DNA from: Gymnopilus junonius
Taxonomy: Eukaryota > Basidiomycota > Agaricomycetes > Agaricales > Galerinaceae
Assembly: GCA_015501075.1 (NCBI GenBank)
Contig: JADNYJ010000469.1
Coordinates: forward strand, 1-24,420
Direction of reading: 5' to 3'
Length of the DNA: 24,420 nucleotides
Shown: in pieces, positions 1-9,491 of the stretch
Position numbering within the stretch: the first letter of the stretch is position 1
Layout of the letters: each line of letters starts with the position of its first letter
Made by a program: the position numbers and the translations under genes
The notes under the pieces: model-generated
The model's input: the letters and a program-made list of their open reading frames with translations, nothing else
What the model was told of the DNA's origin: nothing
Databases searched by the model: none

Positions 1-701
1 GGGTAAAGGTGTGTGTGTAAATTGCTCCGACTGCCAAGGTGTCTGCTCTTCACTCTGCCAACCACCAAGGGACTCTCCTCCAAGAGAAAGGCCCCGAGAG
101 ACCGTTCAATTCCTCCGAAAGGGGCTTCCAGAGGGGACCTGTATGTCGCTTCCATGGCACTGGGCGGCACAGAGTTGAATCCGCTGCTCGGCCTGGAAGG
201 TGTTTTCGTCGGTGTATGTGCCGTCGTTGGTGTTGAAACGGTGGTGTCGGGCTTCTCGACTGCCGAACTCGAACTTGACGGTTCAGATGTTGCGGAGGAT
301 GAAGCTGAAATATGCGTGTCAAATTCTTCGATGTGGTCTGGTCGTATAGTCGCAGTTTCTGAGAATGTACTAGTCGCAACACTCTCGCGGAAACCTGGAG
401 ATCGTAGATTCCCTAACGGCTCATTATCGTCATCTTCTTCATTATGAGTATCAGAATAGAGAGGGTCGGGCTTTTTTGCTGTTCCTACTTCCGCAGAAAA
501 TGAATCGAAGTCCGTCGAACTTAATGCATAAGACGGGTCTGGTGAAATAAAGTGTTCAGAAGTACTTCCGAAAGCATTCTCGGCATCGTGAGTTGCGAAC
601 GGTGTCGCCCAAGGGTCTGGAGAGCCCGAGCGGTGGTCTGCGAACGGATTGTTCTCCAATGCCTGGCGAGAAGGAGCCAGCAGGTCGTCAAAGTTGTCCA
701 T
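1..701 (-). CDS. Probable retromer sorting nexin Vps5, N-terminal part (partial, frame break)
   Basis: The gene reads leftward from an ATG at 701 and leaves the window at position 1, so only the N-terminal, low-complexity part is visible. It opens MDNFDDLLAPSRQALENNPF, followed by SGSPDPW. It continues as an acidic, Ser/Thr/Pro-rich region with an EEDDDNEP patch. I recall this opening from basidiomycete Vps5, the PX-BAR sorting nexin of retromer that returns cargo from endosomes to the Golgi. The PX and BAR domains would lie outside the window, so the name rests on the N-terminus only. At 92-95 the frame breaks: the opening frame gives an atypical tail (GAFLLEESPLVV), while the frame reached by adding one base reads GLSLGGESLGGWQSEEQTPW, which fits the family. 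The stretch has no visible intron. It could be another endosomal protein with a similar N-terminus. Confidence 0.58.
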   Translation of the reverse strand, partial: MDNFDDLLAPSRQALENNPFADHRSGSPDPWATPFATHDAENAFGSTSEHFISPDPSYALSSTDFDSFSAEVGTAKKPDPLYSDTHNEEDDDNEPLGNLRSPGFRESVATSTFSETATIRPDHIEEFDTHISASSSATSEPSSSSSAVEKPDTTVSTPTTAHTPTKTPSRPSSGFNSVPPSAMEATYRSPLEAPFGGIERSLGAFLLEESPLVVGRVKSRHLGSRSNLHTHLY

Positions 702-1065
702 GATAAAACTTGGTCAAATAGTAAACTTGAGGTATAGCCGACTCGCTTCTGCGCAGTCTGGACGCAATAATTCTTACCAAAGATGTTATGGCCCTATAAC
801 AAACAAATCAACTCAATTTTTGAGCAATGATTCTACGAAAGCAATTGATACAATGTAGACAAACGGCCTAAGAGTCTGCCAATATTCATGCAAATAGAAG
901 GGTATTTACGCGCGATAATAATAGAAAAACGCAGAGCAGGCGAAGGGCAGCCCAAGTATGCGAGAGGTAAAAACATTCCGACAAATACAAAGGAAAATAT
1001 GAAAAGCACGCAGCGATATATCTTAGGATGGCTAAAAAAATACCGTACGCAAGCGTTGATACCCT
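702..1065. other. Intergenic spacer between two leftward genes
   Basis: This 364-base stretch lies between the start of the Vps5-like gene and the stop of the membrane-protein gene, both transcribed leftward. It must hold the 3' end of the membrane-protein transcript and the promoter of the Vps5-like gene. It is AT-rich compared with the coding parts. I see no conserved open frame, no RNA gene and no strong TATA box. Confidence 0.6.
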
Positions 1066-1938
1066 TTATGACATCAACTTCTCTCCCCATACAAGACGAT
1101 GTCGATGGGCACGATATGCACCGCTCAGAGCAATCCAGAAAAGCCATGAACAGACGATGAAGGAGATGACGAAGAACGTGCGCAAGTAAACTTTCCACCG
1201 TAAAGAAACTGGACTAGAGGAGGTGAAAATAATAATTCGCCAGCGTTCATAGAATTCCGTGTTGAGCCATGACAATTCGTATACAAGCTCCTGCGCCTGT
1301 ATAAGAGTAAATATGATACGTCCATTGAGAGATCAAGTGATGTGATCAAAATAAATCCGACATACCTTGTCACGACCAGAATCATAGGCATGTCTGATCC
1401 TCGAGACTTGAGAATCAGTTGATGGCAGTGTCTCCGAAAGGTCTGTAAGTGTGTCCATCGAGGTCTCCAATTCTTTCTTAATTTGAGGGACTTGTTGTTT
1501 TAGTGAAGCGTCTGCACGCTGGTAGTTACGCTATGATCCAAGTAATATTCAGTAGTTGTTACAGCTTACAACTTCGAAGGGAACTCACCTGCAGCCCTTT
1601 GTACACCTCCGTTATCAGGCTATCAATTGCTCGAAAGTTGCTAAGATCCTCAGTTAACCTGGCCTAGAAAAACGGGCAAATGAGAGACAATTACGACTAA
1701 ATCAAGGACTACATACTTCAATATCTTTCATCAAGTGTTCGTTCCTTAAATTCTTCTTGTAGACGTTCTTCAAAGTCATCTCAAGCTTGCTGGCGAATCT
1801 GTATGTCATCTTTCATGAATTCTAAATCGGTAGCAAAGCACACCTTGTGGAAGCGATTGAAAGACCAGGAGTGTTCCAACTTTGTCGAGAACTTGATTGA
1901 CCCCGTTCTTGAGAGTTATTAGGCTGCCTAGGGGGCAT
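1066..1938 (-). CDS. Small coiled-coil protein with one C-terminal membrane segment, unknown family
   Basis: Five exons join cleanly: 1938-1844, 1798-1717, 1663-1589, 1530-1366 and 1296-1066. All four introns are GT-AG with fungal donors (GTGTGC, GTATGT, GTGAGT, GTATGT) and lengths of 45-69 nt, and the phases agree throughout to give 215 aa. The N-terminus (residues 1-30) is polar and Gln/Ser-rich. Residues about 32-158 are almost entirely charged helix with heptad-like spacing (for example KLEMTLKNVYKKNLRNEHL), suggesting a coiled coil. A hydrophobic segment at about 179-199 (FFVISFIVCSWLFWIALSG) is followed by a 16-residue basic tail ending at a TAA. This topology suits a tail-anchored or type II membrane protein with a cytosolic coiled coil, for example at the ER or nuclear envelope. 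That location is inference; I do not recognise the family. The ATG at 1938 is preceded by a long pyrimidine tract on the coding strand. Confidence 0.82.
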
Positions 1939-2005
1939 TCAAAAGAGAAAAAGAAAGAAGAAAGGAAACGAAGGAAACGAAGGGAGAAAATTGAAGGGAG
2001 TACTA
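1939..2005 (-). promoter_or_regulatory. Pyrimidine-rich leader of the coiled-coil membrane-protein gene
   Basis: Read on the minus strand, the bases just before the ATG at 1938 are almost pure C/T, with an AACGAAGG-type unit (plus-strand reading) repeated in tandem near 1966-1984. Such CT tracts commonly mark transcription start regions or 5' leaders in filamentous fungi. The assignment rests on composition and position only. Confidence 0.4.
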
Positions 2006-3421
2006 TTCCAGTAGACTCCTTTTACATAAATCCCATCTGTGGGGCCTCGTGCTGTGCATAGTCTGATCGAAGGTACCATCACGTGCGATCTTCGGCCGAT
2101 CGTGTCACTGAAGTTCGAACGTTCACGTCGTAGATTCGTACCCGGGAAGTATCCTTTCAAAACATACATTTCCTCACTGACGGTGAGCAGTTCAGGCTTC
2201 TTCCCAGATCATTATACCGGTTTCTGCCAACTACCGTACTTTTACGCTCCCAGTCTCTGTCGCAGATCGGCAGACTGCAGATGTTTCTTATTACTATATA
2301 CCACTTGGACGACTTGAAAGCAGGCCGTCGGACTTTATGGATGGTGGATCCTCTAACGAGTCCTATCATGAAGACTCTTGAATCAAATCTTGTCCACTTC
2401 TCAGGATACGAACACTGGTGCACATCCTATCCCGTGAATCCATAGTTAATGGTTTCTATCTTACCGACCCTCGTGTTTCTCGCATGCGTCCTTCAACTTT
2501 ACCATTTGGATTTAGGATCCATGTGCATTCCTACTAAAGAGAAACTCCCAGTTGTGCAGTAGTTTGGGGCGGTCACCAACATGCTCTGTCAATTGAGCGA
2601 CTGCTTTACTCTTATTCTCATTTCACATGCTTCGGAATAGAAGTACGAGAGCCCCAAGGACCCCTGCATCGACAGCAAATCATATTCTTCAATCGGAGGA
2701 CGGCGGAGGGCTCCTTATTTAGTCACTGACCCTAAGGCACTGCTCATCCATGGAACCCTTTCCTGGTTGTCTTCCCTTGTTCCAACTTATACCACTAAGT
2801 TCCAGCAGTTGTGATAGCACTCAGGTGTCTGAACATATTCTGGCGGGTATCGTTGACCGTCTAAAAGGAATGTAATTGCACAATTTTGCATAAATGACTC
2901 TACCATATACTTTGCCATGACCGTCAATGAAGCTGGAGTCTGATCGATCTTGTCCTCTGGTCCTGTTGTCGTGGTTCTGGTGTCCAGCAGGCTTAAGACT
3001 GTTACAAGCCAAGAAACATATGGTGGTGGCGACGTCATCGACAGCAAGTAATATTATTATTCGCTTTCTAGATAACCAGACTGATTCTCGGCATCCTTCT
3101 AGTATGTATCAGCCTGCGGCGTATGTTCCCAGTGGCATTTAAATTCCGCGTTACTTTCAAAATAAAGTTTATAATGCAATCGTTGTGGTAGCAACAATAG
3201 GGTCTGTATTTCCGTTCTGACCCTTCACCAGAGTTCCGTTATTTATATCGCATACATAGGTTTAACCTTTATGAGCAGCAGCATTCAGGTATCAAAATAT
3301 CCATGGCTTCAAGATCCTCCAACTCCTTCGCTTTATGGAAGGCGAACTCACTAAATGTGCCACTTGCAATCAGGAATACCGCAGAACGTAGTTTCTTTAG
3401 TGCCGTCAGAAATAAAGAGGA
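2006..3421. other. Gene-free interval upstream of the chitinase pair
   Basis: About 1.4 kb without a recognisable gene. Open frames are short, overlap on both strands and lack family motifs. The longest leftward one is at 2787-3047 (86 codons) and the longest rightward one at 2039-2317 (92 codons). Neither joins to other frames through credible splice sites. Some stretches (2270-2450, 2790-3050) have slightly protein-like reading in more than one frame and might be very old gene remnants, but I could not name them. The interval must contain the promoters of the leftward membrane-protein gene and the rightward chitinase copy. Confidence 0.5.
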
Positions 3422-3429
3422 TATAAAAG
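3422..3429 (+). promoter_or_regulatory. TATA box of the decayed chitinase copy
   Basis: TATAAAAG lies 71 bases before the ATG at 3493, almost the same spacing as the TATA-like box of the intact paralogue (73 bases). The surrounding sequence is not otherwise obviously alike. Confidence 0.45.
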
Positions 3430-3492
3430 CTAAGGGTGCAAGTAACAAAAAAGCATCTTGCACTACTGTTAAGTATCTATAAAGTGGTAGGA

Positions 3493-5094
3493 ATGAGATT
3501 GTCTTCAATTACAAAACTGCTCGCTTTTCCAACCACCATTTTATTTCACGTAACTGCTTTTTCAAACACCACAAATTCGAACTCTTATCCTGAAGAGCCG
3601 TCCATCTTGCGACTCAGCCAGCGCCGCATTTTGTCAGCGTACGCAGATGCTTACGACGCAAGTGCTCTAGGGCCTCCTCCTGCACCTGCGATCAGTGCAA
3701 GCTCATTCATATTTATTCAATCTTTCTGATCGAGGCTAATAATGGCTTCAAAAGGGATTTAACGTTTTACGAATTCTTTTAAGTTGTTAATGATGATGGA
3801 TCGCGGGGTTACTTAGTGCATTGTCGTGCCTTCTAATCGAAGGACCATGGGACAAGGTAAATATTCCCGATTTGTCAATTTCAATCTGTTCGCTTCATTT
3901 GTCAGGCTTACGACTCGAGTGGACTACGTTCAATGATACTCAACGTGCCTCTGTCAAGACGGAGTACACTGCTCCTGGCATAAAGTTGGTAGTTTCTGTT
4001 TTTGGTGCCACTGACGTGCCTACTTCAATTAACGCCGATCCTATATTTACGGCGAGTACAATGGCTGCATGGGTCAAACAATATGATTTGGACGGCATCG
4101 ACGTCGACTACGAGGTCAAAAATCCGAAATTTGCGCTATCCGTCTAGGGCATCAGAAGCTGATAATTATCCTAGGACTTGAATGCCTTCGATGCTGGAGA
4201 TGGAAAAGCAGGGGTAGAACTCCTTGACACTATCTACCCTTCTATTCCTGAATAGGGCGACAGGCATGGCTTATCTCCTTTACAAAGCAACTACGCATCC
4301 AGCTTCCTCAAGAAGATACATACCTTATCACTCACGCTCGTAATGGTCTTCCGCTTTCCGGACGAACCATTATTTCTGATAGCTGGATTATGAGTAGCTG
4401 TTGCTCCCTGGTATCTGACTTTCTTGATTTAAAATTAGCGTCCTTATCCCAGATACTTATAGGTTTTCCCCACCCAAATGGAGAGGTGGAGGTTACCTAA
4501 AAATTCACTCTTCGGTTGGTAGTCTTATCGACTGGTACAACATCCAGGTAAGTAAAAGCTCTTGTTCTATCGGAGAATCCTTCCATAAGCCTTATCGTCT
4601 GCCCAGTTCTACAACCTTAAGTCGTCGGCTGTAAATATATTTAGCCGTATACTGATACCTGAGTCGAACAAATGTAGAGGGGGCATCCGAGTATACCACA
4701 TGTACAGGCCTTCTTGCCACGTCTTCCACATGGCCAGCGACAGCTGTTCTGCAAATTGCTGAGAACGGGGTGCCATTGAGTAAAATAGTCATCGGAAAAT
4801 CGGCCTCTCCCAGCGATGCTAGCCTAGTAGCAACGGATACATGTCGGCTTCGCCAATTGCCTTCAACAAGCCAAAGACCAAGCTTGGAGTAAGTGACCAC
4901 GTGGTTTTCCATCTCTTCGCAATTCTAAATTTTTTGGTACCTTTGACATAATTCTTAGATGGCGGCACGGTGGTTTGGCAGGTTAGTTATTATTTGATGA
5001 TTACTTGGAATATTTCACCCTCATCTCGTATTGTCGCTCATAGTACCCCAGAGCAAATTCTGCGTGGATTACATCCGTTCGCGCTCTTTCATAG
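3493..5094 (+). pseudogene. Decayed tandem copy of GH18 chitinase
   Basis: This region follows the intact chitinase at 6210-7808 exon by exon, from a start ATG to a terminal TAG. Recognisable blocks include a hydrophobic N-terminus, the GH18 active-site motif DGIDVDYE (near 4090-4113), KQLRIQLP, GGGYLKIHSSVGSLIDWYN, EYTTCTGLL, GVPLSKIVIGK and a C-terminal SAWITSVRAL. Several lesions rule out a normal product. The donor after GFNVF has changed from GTAAGT to ACGAAT (about 3765). The donor after FYN has changed from GT to TT (TTAAGT, about 4616). The first donor (about 3690) is rearranged, and the one after the active site is a weak GTCAAA. Frameshifts occur just after the acceptor at about 3905, near 4830, and close to the WN-GGT junction near 4890-4960. 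The 13-nt micro-exon is kept. Splice sites and frames are lost independently, so this is real decay rather than one sequencing slip. It could still be transcribed from its TATA box. Confidence 0.88.
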
Positions 5095-6136
5095 CCTGTT
5101 TAAGTAGGCATTTGAAACGTCGGTGTTGTGCACAGTCTTCCAAAAACGAGCGATTTATCATATTACCTGTATTCACCATATGAAACTGGACCGAACTATG
5201 ATTCTATTTCATAAAAAGAAGCCTGAATGGATTTTGCTCTACTAGGGATTGGCAAGGATTCTTTATGTTGTGAACTCGACAAGGTCATGGCGATCCCAGT
5301 CAACGGTACTAACTCAATTCCACATGAATTTTTACCCATCACCTCCATGGATGAACCTTCCTCAACCTGCTCGGATAGGCAGAGCAAGATGTGTCGGCAT
5401 ACCCAAAATTTATCCCATTATGATCGTGCGATAGTTTCGTCTTTTCAGCGCTGCACTGAACTTATACAACTACACGCTCCAGACTTATTTTAAGGCCCAG
5501 GCGTACTATCAGGTGCCTTGCCGTGGCCAACTCAGGTCCTGTGGAGCATTCTGATATCCCGACTTCGAATCCCTTACAGCAGGATTTTGGTCACCTTTCA
5601 CGACCAACTGCGAGTCTAGTTACCCGAAGTGATAGTACACCTGAAAATTTCAAGGTAAGACGTCTCATTCAGACACACTGGAGCATACTAATCAGCGAGC
5701 CTGCAGAGCCCTGTAACCGAGAAAAAGGCGCTCATACGATAGGCCACCGCAAGGAAAAACGACCTATGACCTCCGAAGGCAGAAACGATACCTTGCGCTT
5801 TTGGTCTTCTGACAAATGTCACCTTTCTGCCTTTCGGCGAAATGATACTAGGTTTCTCGTTGGTTCACGCGGATACATGATGTTCTTGCGCGCTCTGCGT
5901 TTTACCTTGAAGATACCCTCGGAACACTTGTCCGACTATCCCGAGACTGGCACTATCGCCCATGCCGCCCCATGAACTTTAGGTCTTTTGCGAAAAGACA
6001 TCGTTTCTTTACGCATCGTCTTCTGCAGGCCATATGGTGCTCTTTCCACATGCAACCAGAAGTACAATCTGAATGATAACAACCGAAATTGGATGACCCT
6101 CCAGGAAAAGTGTATGTGCCATGACTAGGCAAGATG
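5095..6136. other. Spacer between the two chitinase copies, no recognised gene
   Basis: About 1 kb between the pseudogene stop and the promoter of the intact chitinase. It contains open frames of 88 codons (5227-5493) and 150 codons (5523-5975) on the plus strand. Neither shows a known motif, a signal peptide or a credible splice partner, and the ATG-initiated part of the second begins only at the codon for MTSEGRND. No trace of a third chitinase copy is visible. The right end must hold the upstream control region of the intact gene. Confidence 0.45.
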
Positions 6137-6144
6137 TATTTAAG
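6137..6144 (+). promoter_or_regulatory. TATA-like box of the intact chitinase
   Basis: TATTTAAG starts 73 bases before the ATG at 6210, a normal distance for a fungal TATA element with a short leader. The match is not perfect. Confidence 0.45.
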
Positions 6145-6209
6145 GTAAAGAGGGCGCGTCCGAAATACTCTGGAGATCTCGGTCCCTAGCTTTCAGCCTA
6201 TTCTCTGCA

Positions 6210-7808
6210 ATGGTTGCCTTGAAGAAGTCATTTGCTCTATTGTCAGGGCTAATCAGTCTTCTGGCTGTTAGCTCTTCTCCTGTCAGCCCTGCTGCCAGCA
6301 GTGGCCTCAGCGGGAAAGCTCTTGACTTCATAAGTGCAGCCAAGAACGTGCAGAGTGCGACCCCTGCTGCCCCTCACTTCGTTGTCTACAGTGATGCATG
6401 GGTGTCAGGAGAAAATGGGCCTCCTGCTGTCTCATCGATCCAGGTGTGTGATCTGTATTCCTTGATATTTTATCTTATTTATATTGTCCGTACAGGGATT
6501 CAACGTCTTGTAAGTGTAAAAAAAGAATCTTTGCCTTTTCTAACCTGTAATGCAGCGCCCTTTCTTTCCTCTTGACCGAGGGTGCATTTGACCAAGTGAG
6601 ATTTAAATTGAGCACGGACTTCCTCCAATCTAACTTGTCTACAGGCAGAAGAATGGGCTTCACTGACATCTTCTCAACGCTCGACTTTCAAGTCCCAATA
6701 TTCCGCTGCTGGGATCAAGTTGATTGTATCCCTCTTCGGTTCAACTGACGCCCCGACGTCCACCGGTGCTGATCCTGTAGCGACTGCGAACACGATGGCG
6801 GCATGGGTTAAGCAATATAACCTCGATGGTGTTGATGTCGACTATGAAGTAAGTCATTGATGATTGCCAAAGGGTGTGGCCTGACGTCTTTTCCAGGATT
6901 TCAATGCAATGAACGCTGGGAACGGAAAGGCCGAGGTGAATTAGTTCTTCATTCATATCCTTTTTAATGCCCTCATTCACACCTTGACCGCCTAGTCTTG
7001 GCTTGCAAGCTTCACAACCCAACTACGGAATCAGCTCCCTTCTGGAACATATATTTTGACCCATGCTCGTGCGTCTCTTCTCTTACTGGTAGAGTTGCAA
7101 TAAGGTCTAAATTCTAAATTATTTGTAGCCGTTGCCCCATGGTGAGAAACCGCCTCATATGTGTTCCTACATACATTCACCTACATCAGGTTCTCCCCTG
7201 GCCTTTACGGCGGAGGAGGCTATTTGAAGGTCCACCAGGAGGTTGGGAGCCTCATTGATTGGTACAATGTGCAGGCAAGTCTACTCTGAACGCTAGATCT
7301 TTCCGTACGTACATACCGCTCATGATGAGTCTTATAACAGTTCTATAACCGTGTGTTTCTACCATCCTTTTGAGCTTCCTTCTTTCTAATCTTTAACAGA
7401 GGGAACAACCGAATACACTACCTGCAGTGGTCTCCTGACCACGTCTTCGAGCACCTGGCCTAACACAGCTCTCTTCCAGATTGCGGCCAGTGGTGTTCCT
7501 CTCTCTAAACTCGTCATCGGCAAGCCTGCTACGACCAGTGATGCAAGCAATGGGTATATGTCGACCTCTACACTGGCTGGATGTGTTGAACAAGCTAAGA
7601 ATCAAGGGTGGAGTAAGTCTAAGTTCAGAGGATTTCACACCTCCCTGCTAACCGGTTCCTTCCACAGGTGCTGGTGTGATGGTATGGGAGGTAAGCTCAG
7701 GACTGCAAAACGCTACGCCACGATGCTGATCGCTGATTTCATTTCCAGTTCCCTGACGCCGCGACCTCCTGGATCGAAGCAGTCCGCGCTCAAGCCTGGC
7801 CCATGTAA
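6210..7808 (+). CDS. GH18 chitinase or endo-N-acetylglucosaminidase-like enzyme, secreted
   Basis: Twelve exons give a 335-aa protein: 6210-6443, 6496-6509, 6556-6595, 6645-6848, 6897-6935, 6996-7068, 7129-7141, 7190-7274, 7341-7350, 7400-7612, 7668-7690 and 7749-7808. Three are micro-exons of 14, 13 and 10 nt. All phases agree. The intron after VQ starts with GCAAGT (GC-AG); the others start GT. The first ~20 residues are a hydrophobic signal peptide, so the enzyme is probably secreted to the wall or medium. The GH18 signature DxxDxDxE is intact as DGVDVDYE at 157-164, with Glu164 the expected acid/base that cleaves beta-1,4 GlcNAc linkages. Further conserved blocks are FNVFALSFLL, the SLIDWYNVQFYN barrel strand and MVWEFPDA near the C-terminus. 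No binding domain is present. It is the functional partner of the decayed copy upstream and converges on the secreted-protein gene. Whether the substrate is chitin or glycoprotein glycans cannot be told from the sequence. Confidence 0.92.
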
Positions 7809-8086
7809 ATAGATTCAGGACAAGGCCCGGTTCTTATTATTTATGTCTTCAAAGCTATTTATAATGGCTAGCCCACGTTTGCATTTCGTTCCTTTGTATT
7901 TGGGTTTTAGGAAAGAATGAAATCTGAAAATGTCATTTCATATCGTGTCCGGCATGAGAAAGTCTACAAGAGAATTAGAGAATTTACTTGTAAACGAAGA
8001 GAAGGGATATCAATGAAGTGTCCGAGAGAGAGAAAGTCCGAATTAGAGGAATATATAGTACTGGAATAGTTTCTGAATCGTAAAGC

Positions 8087-9304
8087 TCAGAAGGGGATAA
8101 GGAAAAGGTCCTGTGTTGCCACGATTGGAGGTGTTGCAAAGATTGTGACATAGGCATGAGACTCACAACTGCAGAGGCTGGTGTGTCATTATCTTCATTG
8201 TAAGCATCTAGATCGCCAACGAAAAAAAGGGAGTTCTAGCCATGAGAATAAATTAGTAAGAGCGCGGCCACAGGAACGGACATATGCGCACCTCGCGTAT
8301 GTGATATGCTAGAGTGGTCGGGGCTGTTGAGCCGTCGCCATTGATCCATTGTGCTAAAGGTAGGCCGAAACGGTAACGCAAATTTTGCTGAATGTAGCTC
8401 GGGACTTACCTGTCAGCTTTTTTATCTTGGGGTCTATGGACCAGATAGCTGATTCTTGGAGAGGCCAGTACTAGTTACAAGACTTGAGAATTCAAAGAGA
8501 TATCAATAGTAGATGGCTTACTCAAATCTACGTTGGTGAACGCGACAGTACTGATATTAAACAGGAGGATTTGAATATGACGGAGATAATATACCAAAGA
8601 GGACATACTTCCGACTTCCAACAGACAAACTTGGGGCGCTGCTACCTGCTGCGCTTCCTGCTCCGACATAGAAAGGAGCAGGGAACGCCGCATTCTGATT
8701 GCAATTCAGGTCATCAGTAAGCGCTATAGGGATGAAAGACTCAAATGGACAGACAGTCGCCAAAACATTGATTCCTGACGGGCGCGATGGGTTGTAAGTG
8801 AGTTTAACAATGATATCTTGACCATTGCTAAGAGAGTTGACTCCACTTCTGCAAAGAAAAAATAAGTCCTATTAATCAATCGAGTAGGATGTGCCGGAAA
8901 CTCACATAGTCCCGCCAGTAGCCCAGTTACGGACAACACCAAGTACACTTCCATCTTGAGGGCTCCGAACTTCGAGGCGCCCAGTGAATCTGAATTTGAA
9001 ATTCCAATCATCAGAAGAGAGGCGCTGAAAGGTTGGCGTCGTACGTCACAGATGCAACAGGTGAAGGTGAAGGCGATGGTGAAGTCCTTGCCACTAGTCG
9101 AATCAAATGAGTGAAATATAAAGAAAAGAATATAACGATCCTACATAGAACGGGTGTTGCTCCGATCCCACGAAAACGGAATCTAGGAGGTTTGGGAGGA
9201 AGGCCCCGTGCTAGCCTTTGAGCATTGGTCTCCAAAGGAGAGCACACGGCACATCCAACGCAGAATAAGATGACCAACAAGAACGGGAGCTTCAAGTTGT
9301 TCAT
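8087..9304 (-). CDS. Small secreted protein of an expanded Agaricomycete family, function unknown
   Basis: Nine exons on the minus strand give 255 aa: 9304-9145, 9093-9045, 8989-8906, 8848-8609, 8550-8532, 8470-8410, 8353-8292, 8235-8167 and 8110-8087. Residues 1-22 form a signal peptide (KLPFLLVILFCVGCAVCS). The motif NAQRLARGLPP and a Ser/Pro linker follow. Then come the conserved blocks I associate with a large family of uncharacterised secreted basidiomycete proteins: GRLEVRSPQDGSVLGVVRNW, ESAIWSIDP, KLTAQWINGDGST and FFVGDLDAY. Length fits that family. No catalytic motif is known to me. The fifth splice donor is uncertain: GTAGAT at 8531 keeps the frame into ESAIW, whereas the better-looking GTAAGC ten bases downstream does not. 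The 3' end faces the chitinase 3' end, 278 bases away. A TATA-like box lies about 60 bases before the ATG. Confidence 0.8.
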
Positions 9305-9363
9305 GCTGCCAGTCGTTGAAAGGGGAGATCAGCGAGAGGGTGTTATGGGGACTGCGAGCAGTG

Positions 9364-9373
9364 CCTTTTATCA
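9364..9373 (-). promoter_or_regulatory. TATA-like box of the secreted-protein gene
   Basis: On the minus strand TGATAAAAGG lies about 60 bases before the ATG at 9304. It is a plausible but imperfect TATA element. Confidence 0.35.
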
Positions 9374-9455
9374 GGAACAAACCATCCGATCTTTGTCAAC
9401 TGCCCCCTTGGCTCTAAAGAATGAGATAGCGATGACAGTGGGCTTGAAATAAAAA

Positions 9456-9491
9456 GAAAAGGCCGGATTGCACCGGAGGTAAGGCCTTTTC
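9456..9491. repeat. Perfect 9-bp inverted repeat (hairpin) upstream of the secreted-protein gene
   Basis: GAAAAGGCC (9456-9464) and GGCCTTTTC (9483-9491) can pair over nine base pairs around an 18-base loop. The loop contains CACCGGA, which recurs inverted as TCCGGTG at about 9519-9525. The pair sits roughly 150-190 bases before the ATG at 9304, so it may be a palindromic binding site, a small transposon remnant, or chance. Confidence 0.5.

Noticed and set aside
3269..3508. 79-codon leftward frame with a hydrophobic stretch
   Set aside because: It overlaps the promoter and start of the chitinase copy on the other strand, and no supporting structure is seen.
5523..5975. 150-codon rightward open frame between the chitinases
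   Set aside because: Most of it precedes the first internal ATG, the composition is not protein-like, and it has no homology to the chitinase or any family I know.
8471..8693. Secreted-protein gene as a pseudogene, because the frame SPSYSNPPV ends in TAA
   Set aside because: A standard GTATGT donor at 8608 and a CAG acceptor at 8551 remove this stretch and restore the frame.
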